Shown: positions 7,643-16,122 of the stretch, one piece after another
How the letters are laid out: each line of letters begins with the position of its first letter
How positions within the stretch are numbered: the stretch's first letter is position 1
NCBI GenBank assembly: GCA_964417895.1
Contig: CAYQJS010000023.1
Coordinates: forward strand, 10,865-74,864
Direction: 5' to 3'
Length of the DNA: 64,000 nucleotides
Source: CAYQJS01 sp964417895
GTDB taxonomy: Bacteria; Chloroflexota; UBA6077; SHYK01
Translations under genes and position numbers: made by a program
The notes under the pieces: model-generated
Databases searched by the model: none
What the model was told of the DNA's origin: nothing
The model's input: only the letters and a program-made list of their open reading frames with translations

Positions 7643-10600
7643 TCAGCAGGACACCTCCTGGGCCGCTTGCCAGCGCGCCAACCGCTCGGCCCGGCGCCGC
7701 TGCCTCGCTCGGTTCGACAGCTGCGCTATGACTCCGAGGGTCAGGGTGGCCAGAGCGACGAGCCCAGCGGCCGCCGTCACCCGGATGCCGAGCGCCACTG
7801 CATACGGCTCGTAGCGAAGCTCGACTACGTGTTCGCCGGGCGGAAGCGGCACCGCGCGGAACAGCGAGTTCGCCTGCAGCACCTCGGTCTCCTGGCCATC
7901 GACGGTCGCGCGCCAGCCGGGGAAGAAGTTCGCCACGTGGACGAAGTAGCCGCCGTCCGGTGCCGTGGCGCGATAGGCCACGCGATCGGTCTCGGCGAGG
8001 AGCGCCTCCGCGGGGGCGAGCCCCCGAGCCTGAGGGTTTGAGCTACCCCCCGCGGCCAACGAGATCGGAAGCTCGCCGGGCTCGAGCATCACTTCTCGTG
8101 CGGGGTCGAACCGCGTGTCCAGCATCGCCGAGAGGGCGTTATATCCGTCGGGCGCGACCCGCGCCGAGGGCACGACATACGCGCGTGGGAAGGACGCCAG
8201 ATTCTCGATCACCATGATTTCATCGTCCCGATAGATACGGCGCAGCTTGGTCCGCATCCTCTGGGTCACGCCCGCAGTCTCGCCAGTCTCGAAGTTGTAG
8301 AGGCCGAGCCCGTAGACTTCGATGCCCCCCAGAGGATGGAGATAGCGCAGCTCGATGCGATCGACGCGCATGTATCTCGGCAGGTCGTATTCGGAGTAAT
8401 AGAAGTAGAGGTCGTAGCGAGAGCCGTCGAGCAGGAATACGTCGGGCCGCCGGAAGGCGATCTCAGCGGGCTGCTCATGCCTGACCCTGCCCGCGATGTC
8501 GGATCGATCGTAGGCCCACTCTCCCACCTGCAGCCCGGCGCGTGCGTGGATCACGACGGGTTCCCCCTCGTCCGGGACAACCGTGACCTGGGCCACAATA
8601 TCCCCTTGGGGAATGTCAATCGCTCGTGTGAGCGCGGCCACCATCTGGATCCTGTCTCCGGGCTCGAAGCCCAAACTGTACGACTCGAGTCCCCCGATGC
8701 TGTCCCGAGCGCCGAGCATCAAGGGACGCTCGGGATCGAATGGAACCTGGCGGTAGGACGGCAACGCCCGAGGCCGAGCGGTGTCCACGATGTATCTCAC
8801 GTTCGCCAGGTCGAGCAGCTCATTCTCAATGCTCTGAATCGTGGCCCAATAGGCGAAGCTTCGGCGTGATTCCAAAGAGCTGTAGCCGCCGATATCCTCA
8901 ATGCGGAAGGGTACGAGGCGGTTGAACTCCAGCGACGGTATCGTGCCCGGCGTAAACACCCGCCAGTTGCCGAGGAGGTCGGCGCCCTGCCTTGTGCTCG
9001 CCACAGATGCCAGGAACTCGATACCTGGCGTTATCTGGATAACCTGATCGACCGAGGTCTTGCGGTGGAAGCTCATGCCGAAGGCCAGCAGGTCGAGCGT
9101 TACGACCGCGGCGAGGGCGAGCTGCCACACCGCCGACGCGCGGCGCGCCAGAGTGGCGCCGAGCGCCAGGGCCAGCCCGAGGCCCACGAGCCCGAGCGCG
9201 AAGGCAGTCCGCGGCGTATCCAAGTCCAGCGAGTGCAACAACCCGTGATAGACGTCGGCGACTTCGATTCCCGCCTCGTGATGCCGCAAAGACAGATATG
9301 TGCTCTCGAGCCACGCCATTGCCCCGGCGGGGTCAGCCACGAGAGACGAGCGCAGGTTCAACATCGCAATGACCAGTGCGGCCGCGGCGACAGCCAGGCC
9401 ACCAAACAGCCCGGCTGTTGCTGCCATCCGTAACCCCTTTCGGCTGGCGGCGTGCTCGGTGAGCGCATGGAGGCCGAAGGCAGCGAGGACCGCGAGTGCG
9501 AACACAACCAGGAGCGTGTATCTCCCCGGCACCCGGAACGCGGAGAAGCCCGGGAGGCCCCACATGAGCCCGTAAAGATCGAACGGTGCGTAGCTGGCAA
9601 AGGCAAGCCACGCAGCGACCGCCCCGAGCAGCACGAAGTACAACGCCTCCCGGCGGCGTGCGAGGACCGCGCCGGCGATCGCCAGGATCAGGGGGATGAT
9701 GCCCACGTAGGGGGTCGTCTCCCAGTTCGCCCACAGCGACCAGTACTCGCTCTCTGGTCCGCGGAAGAAGTAAGGGAAGACCAGCGTGATGAGATTGTGC
9801 ATGGGTAGGGCATAGCTGGTGGCGTAGAGGTAGTCGGGCTGCGAGCCACGATAGGTGGCCGCCCCCATCTCAGCCAGGGGCAGCAGTTGGACGGCCGCGA
9901 GCGCTAGCCCCAGCCCCCCAACGTAACATCCGACCCACACGATCAGCCCCGCGCTCGCCAGGGTGTGGCGTGCCAAACAGGCCGCGGAGCGGCGACCGCC
10001 GTGGCGGAGGGCGCCGGGGTCTTCCCCTCTCCCTTTCGAAGGGGGAGAGGGTTGGGGTGAGGGGGCCCCTTCGGATTGCGGATTGCGGATTGCGGATTGC
10101 GGATTGGTCGTGCCCCCGCTTGCTCTGCCCACCGGTCCTAATACCACCCGGAACACTACGTACGTCGCGAAGGCGAGGAGGACCATGGCCAGCACCTGCG
10201 GGTGCAGCCCGAGCGCGGCCATCGCCAGCGCGACGGCCGCTGCCGTCAGGAACCCCTGGCGGGCCCATCCCGCTCGCCGGAGCCCCGCCTCGGTGGCAGC
10301 GAGAAGCAGGGGCAGCCAGGCGGCCGTTCGGGTGATGTTCTCGTGGTGCTGCTGGTGCAAAAAGAAGCTGCCGAGGCCGAACGTCAGCGCGCCTACGATT
10401 GAGGGGAGGCGGCGGAGCCCGAGCGCCCGACACAGCAGGTACGTACCAACGGCGGCGATGAGGACGCTGCTCACCCGCAGCCACACGAAGGCCTGAGCCA
10501 TTGGGAGCGCGTAGAGCAATGCCAGGTGGAGGGGGTACGCCAGGCCGATCTCGCCGTCGGCGAAGATGGGATAGCCGCCGAAGATGTACGGGTTCCAGAG

Positions 10601-10900
10601 GGGGAAGAGGCCAGACCTGAGCTCGCTCGCGAACCAGGCTGCCAGCGGGTAGAAGAATACTTCGGTGTCGTTCTGGAAGGCGATCATGCCACCGGCGATG
10701 GCCTCGCGGAAGGAGACGAGGACGACGACTGCCAGCGCGCCCACCGCCACAAGGTCGCCCGCGGATGGACTCAGCAAGCCGATCAGTCGTACCCATCTCG
10801 CGGTGACCGCGGCGACTGCGCGGCCCCAGGGGCGGCGCAGCAGGCGGAGATTGCCTGGTATCTGCGGTCTTCGAAGCCGGGGACGCGGTTGGGTCAGCAT
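7643..10900 (-). CDS. YfhO-like polytopic membrane protein (glycosyltransferase-C-like)
   Basis: This 1085-residue membrane protein has many hydrophobic helices in the first half. Its N-terminal pattern ('FQNDTEVFFYPL', 'LFPLWNPYIFGGYPIFAD', 'HENITRTAAWLPLLLA') is typical of the YfhO family, which is linked to lipid-carrier-dependent glycosylation of surface polymers. A large extracytoplasmic part follows, then a last transmembrane helix near residue 1055. The ending 'FFPGWRATVDGQ' and 'LPPGEHVVELRYEP' is also characteristic. It is the last gene of the sugar cluster on the minus strand. Residues about 265-300 are an in-frame block of repeat DNA translated as low-complexity Pro/Ser/Gln peptide, in a loop between helices. 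Confidence 0.82.
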   Translation of the reverse strand: MLTQPRPRLRRPQIPGNLRLLRRPWGRAVAAVTARWVRLIGLLSPSAGDLVAVGALAVVVLVSFREAIAGGMIAFQNDTEVFFYPLAAWFASELRSGLFPLWNPYIFGGYPIFADGEIGLAYPLHLALLYALPMAQAFVWLRVSSVLIAAVGTYLLCRALGLRRLPSIVGALTFGLGSFFLHQQHHENITRTAAWLPLLLAATEAGLRRAGWARQGFLTAAAVALAMAALGLHPQVLAMVLLAFATYVVFRVVLGPVGRASGGTTNPQSAIRNPQSEGAPSPQPSPPSKGRGEDPGALRHGGRRSAACLARHTLASAGLIVWVGCYVGGLGLALAAVQLLPLAEMGAATYRGSQPDYLYATSYALPMHNLITLVFPYFFRGPESEYWSLWANWETTPYVGIIPLILAIAGAVLARRREALYFVLLGAVAAWLAFASYAPFDLYGLMWGLPGFSAFRVPGRYTLLVVFALAVLAAFGLHALTEHAASRKGLRMAATAGLFGGLAVAAAALVIAMLNLRSSLVADPAGAMAWLESTYLSLRHHEAGIEVADVYHGLLHSLDLDTPRTAFALGLVGLGLALALGATLARRASAVWQLALAAVVTLDLLAFGMSFHRKTSVDQVIQITPGIEFLASVASTRQGADLLGNWRVFTPGTIPSLEFNRLVPFRIEDIGGYSSLESRRSFAYWATIQSIENELLDLANVRYIVDTARPRALPSYRQVPFDPERPLMLGARDSIGGLESYSLGFEPGDRIQMVAALTRAIDIPQGDIVAQVTVVPDEGEPVVIHARAGLQVGEWAYDRSDIAGRVRHEQPAEIAFRRPDVFLLDGSRYDLYFYYSEYDLPRYMRVDRIELRYLHPLGGIEVYGLGLYNFETGETAGVTQRMRTKLRRIYRDDEIMVIENLASFPRAYVVPSARVAPDGYNALSAMLDTRFDPAREVMLEPGELPISLAAGGSSNPQARGLAPAEALLAETDRVAYRATAPDGGYFVHVANFFPGWRATVDGQETEVLQANSLFRAVPLPPGEHVVELRYEPYAVALGIRVTAAAGLVALATLTLGVIAQLSNRARQRRRAERLARWQAAQEVSC
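10022..10067. repeat. CCCTCTCCC / GGGAGAGGG palindromic repeat inside the YfhO-like gene
   Basis: A 'CCCTCTCCC' arm, a short AT-containing centre, then 'GGGAGAGGG' followed by 'TTGGGGTGAGGGGG'. The same design recurs near 11.85, 15.55, 17.1, 17.27, 18.95, 20.2, 20.5 and 31.7 kb, so this is a dispersed family. Here it lies inside coding sequence without breaking the frame. Confidence 0.8.
10073..10106. repeat. GGATTGC 7-bp tandem repeat, nearly five copies
   Basis: The 7-base unit GGATTGC is repeated head to tail right after the palindrome above. Because 7 is not a multiple of 3, three copies give a 7-residue peptide period in the YfhO-like protein. Copies of the same word occur at 31626-31780 and in the 23S-5S spacer. 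Confidence 0.85.
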
Positions 10901-10912
10901 GCGTCTAGCATC

Positions 10913-10982
10913 GAGTTACGAGTTCAGAGTTCCGAGCTCCAAGCGGTACCTGCTCGAAACCCGAAACGCGAAACCCGAAACT
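10913..10982. repeat. word-iterated imperfect inverted repeat between YfhO-like and methyltransferase genes
   Basis: Left arm is built of GAGTT(A/C)(C/A)GA-like words and right arm of CGAAACCCGAAAC words, roughly complementary. It fills the 87-base gap between the two minus-strand genes. Similar word-built hairpins lie at 11718-11792 and 31458-31566. Confidence 0.55.
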
Positions 10983-10987
10983 CTCCA

Positions 10988-11716
10988 TCAAGCGCGTCCG
11001 ACCGCCACCGCGGAGAGGCCGAAGGGCAGCGATATCCGTCGTGCGACCAGCGCTTCAACTTTCAGGATGGCTTCGAAGGCGAGGTTGATCGGCGGCGGGG
11101 GCACGCTCAGGTCGGCCGGGGCCCACGGCAGGAAGCCCTCGAGCGTCCGCTTCAGCACTGCCAGAGGGAAAAGCACCATGTTGGCATACCCGGCCGTAAC
11201 GACCTGGAATCCGGCGGAGCGCATGCGCTCGGCGAGCTGGTGCGCAGTGAGCCGCCGCTGGGTGTGGATCGCAACGTCGTGGGCGCCGCGAAGCCAGTTG
11301 TAGGCAGGCTCGCGGAGGACGGCGATGCCTCCTGGCTTCAGAACGCGCCGGAAATCCGCCAGGGCCCTGCGCTCATCCACCACGCCGCGATGGTACAGCA
11401 CGTCGAAGCAGGTGAGCGCGTCGAACGTGGCGTCTGGGAAAGGCAGACGTTCGATCGACGCACGCGCGAGCCGTTTGAGTCCCCGCGACTTTGCGAAGCG
11501 GAGCGCCTCGGCTGAGAAATCGACGCCGGTAACTGTCCCAATGCTCGCGAGAAACGCCGTCGTGCCGCCCGTCCCACAGCCAGCGTCGAGGAGGGAGTAG
11601 GTGCGCCCTGGGGCGAGGTGTTGCCGAAGCAACGACTCGGCGCTGTGGCGGATGCCCCGGTACCACCAGTGCACGTCCTCCACCTGGTACATGATCGCGT
11701 ACTGCTCAGGGTCCAT
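10988..11716 (-). CDS. class I SAM-dependent methyltransferase
   Basis: This 242-residue protein begins 'MDPEQYAIMYQVED', the usual opening of a family of small methyltransferases found in polysaccharide and secondary-metabolite clusters. Motif I is 'LLDAGCGTGG'. An acidic residue after the second strand lies in 'GVDFSAEALRFA', and motif IV-like 'FDALTCFDVLYH' follows. I chose the ATG at 11716 on this family start; an in-frame ATG six codons earlier lies in repeat DNA. It sits between the aminotransferase and the YfhO-like gene, so a sugar- or glycolipid-modifying role is likely, but the acceptor is unknown. Confidence 0.82.
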   Translation of the reverse strand: MDPEQYAIMYQVEDVHWWYRGIRHSAESLLRQHLAPGRTYSLLDAGCGTGGTTAFLASIGTVTGVDFSAEALRFAKSRGLKRLARASIERLPFPDATFDALTCFDVLYHRGVVDERRALADFRRVLKPGGIAVLREPAYNWLRGAHDVAIHTQRRLTAHQLAERMRSAGFQVVTAGYANMVLFPLAVLKRTLEGFLPWAPADLSVPPPPINLAFEAILKVEALVARRISLPFGLSAVAVGRA

Positions 11717-11717
11717 C

Positions 11718-11792
11718 CGAGTCCCAAGTCTCAAGCCCCAAGTCTAAAGTCCAAGCCCGTACCTAACGGACTTGGGACTTGGGACTCGGGAC
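11718..11792. repeat. word-iterated inverted repeat (CCCAAGTC / GACTTGGG)
   Basis: Left arm repeats CCCAAGTCT-like words, right arm repeats GACTTGGGA words, ending in GACTCGGG that mirrors the start. RNA from this region would form a long imperfect hairpin just upstream of the methyltransferase start. Confidence 0.7.
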
Positions 11793-11835
11793 CTGAGCAG
11801 CTCGAGGCAATAATGTCGGTAGTTTTGCACTGCGA

Positions 11836-11935
11836 GCATTCACCCTCTCCCCAGCCCTCCCCCGTCAAGGGGGAGGGAGTACCGCTATCCCCTCCCCCCT
11901 CGTGGGGGAGGGTTAGGGAGAGGGGGCCTCGTAGC
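11836..11935. repeat. two adjacent CCCTCTCC-type palindromic repeats
   Basis: Two palindromes of the dispersed family lie in tandem (arms near 11840-11876 and 11889-11925), each with a CCCTCCCCC arm, a 4-5 base loop and a GGGGGAGGG arm. With the inverted repeat at 11718 they fill the 250-base gap between methyltransferase and aminotransferase genes; no gene is seen there. Confidence 0.8.
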
Positions 11936-11966
11936 TGATTTCTACGAAGCATTTCGATGACCTTGC

Positions 11967-13070
11967 TTAGGACTGCAGGATGTCGTGGAGGGCGGCGCAT
12001 ACGGTCGTCTGCTCGCTTTCGGAGAGCGTGGGGAACATGGGGAGCGAAAAGATCTCCCGCGCCGCCGCCTCCGTCTCGGGAAGGTCACCCTCACGATATC
12101 CCAGCCACTGATACGCGCGCATCTTGTGAATTGGCCAGCGGTAGCTCACGTTGACGAGGATTTCTCGCTTCGCCAGCTCCTCGATGATCCTGTCTCGCTC
12201 GGGATGGCGCGCCACATAGAGGTAATAGGCGTGGGTGTTGCCCTCCCCAATCATCGGTAGCCCGATCGGCGCATCGGACAGTTCGAGGTCGTAGCGGCGT
12301 GCGATCGCCTGTCGCCGTGCAATGTATGCATCCAGACGGTCGAGCTTGGTCAGTAAGATGGCGGCGTGGACCTCATCCAGCCGTGAGTTGTACCCGTGCT
12401 CCTCGGCGTAATACTCCTGCTCCATCCCATACATGCGCAAGCGGCGCACGCGGGCCGCGAGCTCCTCGTCGTCGGTCACCACCATGCCGCCGTCGCCATA
12501 GCCCCCCAAGATCTTCGTGGGGTAAAAGGAGAAGGCGGCGATGTCCGACATGGCTCCAGCCTTTCGGCCGCCGCGCATGGCGCCGTGGCTCTGCGCACAG
12601 TCCTCCACCACCCTCAGACCACGGCGCCGTGCAACCTCTTGTGCCACCTCCATCCGCACACACTGGCCGAACAGGTGGACCACGAGGATGCACTTCGTGC
12701 GTGGCGTCACCGCCTCATCGAGCCGGGCCACGTCCATCAGGTAAGTCGAAGGGTCGATGTCCACGAAGCGCGCCTTCGCTCCGGTGGAGATGATGGCAGC
12801 GACGGTCGGGACTGCCGTGTTGGCGACGGTGATTACTTCATCGCCCGGGCCAATGTTCAGGGCTTTGAGCGCGAGGAAGATGGCGTCGGTGCCGCTATTG
12901 ACGCCCACCCCGAAGCGCACGCCGCAGTAGCGTGCGAAGCGCTCTTCGAAAGTCCGAACGTTCTCCCCCAGGATGAGGCGACCCGAGCGGAAGACGCGCT
13001 CCACCGCCTCGGCGATTTCCGAGCGTTCCGCTTCGTACTCGGCTCGGTAGTCCCACACCTGAATCGGCAT
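11967..13070 (-). CDS. DegT/DnrJ/EryC1/StrS-family PLP sugar aminotransferase
   Basis: The 367-residue protein has the family's substrate/PLP signature 'GVNSGTDAIFLALKAL', the 'VEDCAQSHGA' motif contacting PLP, and the lysine region 'SFYPTKILGGYGDGG', with Lys as the Schiff-base residue. 'GYNSRLDEVHAAIL' is a further hallmark. Such enzymes transfer an amino group from Glu/Gln to a keto-sugar bound to a nucleotide. The gene follows the Gfo/Idh oxidoreductase by 3 bases and shares its operon, so its substrate is probably the dehydrated keto-sugar made by the genes next to it. The exact sugar position aminated (C3 or C4) cannot be told. Confidence 0.9.
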   Translation of the reverse strand: MPIQVWDYRAEYEAERSEIAEAVERVFRSGRLILGENVRTFEERFARYCGVRFGVGVNSGTDAIFLALKALNIGPGDEVITVANTAVPTVAAIISTGAKARFVDIDPSTYLMDVARLDEAVTPRTKCILVVHLFGQCVRMEVAQEVARRRGLRVVEDCAQSHGAMRGGRKAGAMSDIAAFSFYPTKILGGYGDGGMVVTDDEELAARVRRLRMYGMEQEYYAEEHGYNSRLDEVHAAILLTKLDRLDAYIARRQAIARRYDLELSDAPIGLPMIGEGNTHAYYLYVARHPERDRIIEELAKREILVNVSYRWPIHKMRAYQWLGYREGDLPETEAAAREIFSLPMFPTLSESEQTTVCAALHDILQS

Positions 13071-13073
13071 GCG

Positions 13074-14033
13074 TCACCCGGGGATGGCGGCGGCTCTGAG
13101 CTGTTCCAGTGCACGAGCATCCGCCAGCAAGTCTTCCATGAGGGGCTCCCAGGTACCCGCGGCGATGCGCTCGAACACGCACTGGAAGAACAGGGCGAAT
13201 GGATCGGCCGGGGGAACCTCGACGGCCGCAGTCTCAGCCTGCCGCGTCACGCGAATCGTATTCGGCGCATCCGGTGCGATCGTGAAGATCCGGTCTACCT
13301 CCACGCCAACGGTGGCGCCCAGGATGTCGACGCGATTGCGGTAGGCCGTGTCGAAACCGAAATGGCCGACCACCGACTTTTCGCCCGGATAGCACGCCAG
13401 CATGCTGAAGCCGGTCTCCACGTCCTCCGCGCCGCCCCTGCTCGTCACCTGGGCATGGAGCGCCTGTGGTTGGCTCCCGAAGAACACCCTCCCGACGGAG
13501 ACTGCGTACGGCCCCAGATCCCAGAGAGCTCCACCGCCGAGCGAGCGGCGATAGCGGAAGTTCCTGGGGTCGAGCGGCGGAAAGGAGAACGTCGCAGAGA
13601 TACGAAGTGGTTGGCAGCCTGCGTCGTGGAACATGCGCCGCGCCATTGCAACTTGCGGATGGTAGGCGAACACCGTCGCCTCGGCCAGGCAGACGCCGTG
13701 CTGGCGTGCCAGCTCGACTGCCCGTTCGGCGCGCCCCAGCCCCAGGAAGGCAGGCTTGTCCACGACGACGTGCCTGCCGCGAGCGATCGCTGCCTCCGCC
13801 CACCTTCCATGCTCGGCATTCACCAGCGAAACGTAGACCACGTCGGCCGGGCTCGCCGCTAACGCGGGCTCGTAGTCCTCGTAGAGGTCGCCAGCTATCC
13901 CCCGGGGTCGCGCCCACTCGCTGCCCTTGGTGCGCGTGGCGATATCAATCCGAGCCAGGTCCCGGAGACCATTCAGCGCGGGCAGCACGCGCCGCGTTAC
14001 CAGGTTCGAGAGGCCGAGGATCAGCAGGTTCAA
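13074..14033 (-). CDS. Gfo/Idh/MocA-family NAD(P)-dependent oxidoreductase (likely NDP-sugar ketoreductase)
   Basis: The 319-residue protein begins 'MNLLILGLSNLVTRRVLPAL', a Rossmann fold with a somewhat relaxed glycine motif. It carries the family's 'VVDKPAFLGL' motif (Glu-Lys-Pro usually, here Asp-Lys-Pro), and the conserved region 'GGGALWDLGPY' with the catalytic-type Asp. Relatives in deoxysugar pathways reduce the 3-keto group after 2,3-dehydration. Its ATG overlaps the upstream dehydratase stop by 4 bases (ATGA), so the two are translationally coupled and probably act in sequence. Confidence 0.85.
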   Translation of the reverse strand: MNLLILGLSNLVTRRVLPALNGLRDLARIDIATRTKGSEWARPRGIAGDLYEDYEPALAASPADVVYVSLVNAEHGRWAEAAIARGRHVVVDKPAFLGLGRAERAVELARQHGVCLAEATVFAYHPQVAMARRMFHDAGCQPLRISATFSFPPLDPRNFRYRRSLGGGALWDLGPYAVSVGRVFFGSQPQALHAQVTSRGGAEDVETGFSMLACYPGEKSVVGHFGFDTAYRNRVDILGATVGVEVDRIFTIAPDAPNTIRVTRQAETAAVEVPPADPFALFFQCVFERIAAGTWEPLMEDLLADARALEQLRAAAIPG

Positions 14034-15400
14034 ATCAGGCTCAGGCAGCCGAGGAGGTTACGCGCCTCAATATTCACATGGCCGTGGCGGAGGAGATCGT
14101 TGAGCTGCCTGAGGGTGACCCAGCAATACCCGTCCGAAAGCTGGGGGTTCTCGTCGGCAGGCAGCTCGACGACGCGGTAGTCGTTCTCGACGTGATAAAA
14201 GCGGCCGCCTTCTTCTGCCTGCGTACACGAGTAACGCACACGCTCGGCCGGCGCGCCGACGACGAGGTCCGCCAGAGGCGGCCACGACGCGGGGTCGCTG
14301 ATGCATTCGGCGCCAAGGACGCACTGAACGGTCGGCCCCACGGACAGGATGTCAACGTTGCCGGGCTCAACCTTCGCCTGGATCAAGAAATGGAGGACGC
14401 CATTGATGCGCTTGATGAGGAATCCGATGAGCCCTTTCTCGACCGATTTGACAAGGGGCTGGTCCCAGCGGGCCACCTCGCGGCTGGTCGCCTCGACGCG
14501 CACTCCTACGACCGAGAAGTATTGTCCGCCGTCGTGGGCGATGGCGAAATGGTCCCGGCTCCACGCATCCACCGTGCGAAGCGGGACGCGCTCGATTCTG
14601 AGCTCGTAGCGGCAGCGCAGATCCGCGAGCCAGCTCAGAACTTCGTCGTCGCCGTGCATCGCCTGGCCACACTCGAGCATCGATTCGAAGAGAGCCATCC
14701 CGAAGTCGCCCGCGGGTGCCGCGGGAGCGCTTGCGGAGTCCCACCCGTTCGCGACGAGGGGAATGCAGGAGAGGACAGTGCGTGCTTCCATGCTGACAAG
14801 GTTCGGGATACGGAGCAGCTGCTTCACCTGGCCCATCGTGAGCCACCGATAGTTGTCGAAGACAGGAACGTCGCCGGCCGCGAGGACGACCATGTTGCGG
14901 TTTCGCTTCCCCAGGAACGCCGACGCCTGTTCGAACTGGAGCTGGTCCACAAGCCGGGTGGATCGCGTCAGGTCGAGGAAGTACTCGACGTAACGAGGAC
15001 GCGAGCCCTGGTGGACCTGCGTGTAATTGCTCCTCGTAGCCTGCACGGTCGGAGTCAGCTGGACCGGTGAAGGGTTGCCGGGCTCCATTTTGGCCTGCAT
15101 CAGGAAATGGAGGACGCCGTCGAACTCCTTGGCGACGATCCCGAGGATCCCGATTTCCGGCTGATCGATGATCGGCTGCTCCCATCGGGCGACGGGCCCC
15201 GCGTTGGTCTCCACCCGGATGCCCTCGACTCTGAAGAACTTCCCGCTCTTGTGAACGAGGTTGCCAGTCGACTCTTCGAACGACCATCCGTCCACGCATT
15301 CGAGAGGGATCGGCTCCACGCTGAACGGACTGGCGGCGCTTCTGCTCGACAACCACTCGAGCGCCTCGCTCGTGCTCTGGAACGGGCTAGCTTCCGTCAT
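14030..15400 (-). CDS. NDP-hexose 2,3-dehydratase family protein
   Basis: The protein has 456 residues from the ATG at 15400. An earlier in-frame start adds 29 residues rich in repeat-like sequence, so I prefer the shorter form. It consists of two homologous halves of about 200 residues, each with 'VARW.QP' and 'GVLHFL.QAK.EPGN', the known duplicated architecture of 2,3-dehydratases such as EvaA/TylX3. These enzymes remove water across C2-C3 of NDP-4-keto-6-deoxyglucose to give 2,6-dideoxy-3,4-diketo sugars. It is upstream of, and coupled to, a Gfo/Idh reductase. No glucose-1-phosphate nucleotidyltransferase or 4,6-dehydratase is in this window, so the donor must come from elsewhere. Confidence 0.88.
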   Translation of the reverse strand: MTEASPFQSTSEALEWLSSRSAASPFSVEPIPLECVDGWSFEESTGNLVHKSGKFFRVEGIRVETNAGPVARWEQPIIDQPEIGILGIVAKEFDGVLHFLMQAKMEPGNPSPVQLTPTVQATRSNYTQVHQGSRPRYVEYFLDLTRSTRLVDQLQFEQASAFLGKRNRNMVVLAAGDVPVFDNYRWLTMGQVKQLLRIPNLVSMEARTVLSCIPLVANGWDSASAPAAPAGDFGMALFESMLECGQAMHGDDEVLSWLADLRCRYELRIERVPLRTVDAWSRDHFAIAHDGGQYFSVVGVRVEATSREVARWDQPLVKSVEKGLIGFLIKRINGVLHFLIQAKVEPGNVDILSVGPTVQCVLGAECISDPASWPPLADLVVGAPAERVRYSCTQAEEGGRFYHVENDYRVVELPADENPQLSDGYCWVTLRQLNDLLRHGHVNIEARNLLGCLSLI

Positions 15401-15514
15401 GGCGGAGCGCAAGAACGCTCGCTCCTTCCAGTCTCGTGGCGAGCGCCTCGGCCTTGTCCCCGGTCCCCTGTCCCCTGTCCCCTGCATGTTAGTACAAGAT
15501 CGCCGACGTTTGTG

Positions 15515-15605
15515 GCCCCCCTCTCCCTAGCCCTCCCCGCCAGGGGGGAGGGGACAGGCCCGCGACACCCTCCCCCCTCGACGGGGGAGGGTGGGGGAGA
15601 GGTTG
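15515..15605. repeat. pair of CCCTCTCC-type palindromic repeats
   Basis: Two copies of the dispersed palindromic family (arms around 15518-15555 and 15570-15604) in the gap between the ketoisomerase and the dehydratase. The short sequence just upstream (15450-15487) repeats CCCCTGT words. Confidence 0.8.
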
Positions 15606-15639
15606 AAACCCGTGGGTCACGGATTTACGCGACGCTGTA

Positions 15640-16053
15640 CTAGGCATGCGATGTGAGCCTCAGGTATTCGTCCCAGTCGCGGATCACTTTCGGGGGATCG
15701 TAGTGCGTGCTGGCAGCCGCCAGGCAGACGGTTTCGGGCGTGAAGTCGTACAGCCTGGCCCAGATCATCGCCGGGATGAACAGCCCCAGGCTCGGCCGGG
15801 CCAGCTCGTAGGTTGCGCAATGCAAGGCATCGCGCAAGTCTACGCGCATCGTGCCGTGCAGGCAGACCAGGAGCTGGTCGGTGTCCGGGTGGGCATGGCC
15901 TCCTCGCTCGAAGGGAGGAGTGACCCCGTACACGTAGTAGATCCGTCGAATCGGGAACGGGACTTCGGCATCGGTCTCCATGGCCGAGAGGAAGCCGCGC
16001 GCATCCCCGTGGGTCGGGATCTCTACGGTTCGCGCGCCGGCCAGCTTCGCCAT
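15640..16053 (-). CDS. FdtA/QdtA-type dTDP-4-keto-6-deoxyglucose 3,4-ketoisomerase (cupin)
   Basis: At 137 residues this is the normal length for single-domain FdtA/QdtA/WxcM-like cupins. Diagnostic regions are 'DARGFLSAMET' near the start, 'RIYYVYGV', the His-rich cupin segment 'GGHAHPDTDQLL' with the catalytic histidines, and 'FIPAMIWARLYDF' and 'YDPPKVIRDWDEYL' near the end. The family shifts the keto group from C4 to C3 of dTDP-4-keto-6-deoxy-glucose before 3-amination. Together with the aminotransferase downstream it supports synthesis of a 3-amino deoxysugar. It lies in the minus-strand operon between GT2 and dehydratase genes. Confidence 0.88.
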   Translation of the reverse strand: MAKLAGARTVEIPTHGDARGFLSAMETDAEVPFPIRRIYYVYGVTPPFERGGHAHPDTDQLLVCLHGTMRVDLRDALHCATYELARPSLGLFIPAMIWARLYDFTPETVCLAAASTHYDPPKVIRDWDEYLRLTSHA

Positions 16054-16122
16054 GCTCTCCGTCCCTGAGCGGACTGCGACGGCCGTTGGTGCGAAGGTCG
16101 GAGTGTCTCCCGGGAGGTCACG

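Noticed and set aside
11836..11935. palindromes as transcription terminators
   Set aside because: The same palindromes occur inside coding regions, lack T-runs and are often in tandem; they are better explained as dispersed repeats.
13466..15070. 534-residue plus-strand open frame across the dehydratase and oxidoreductase genes
   Set aside because: It spans the junction of two well-supported minus-strand genes with family motifs; the frame has no recognisable domain.
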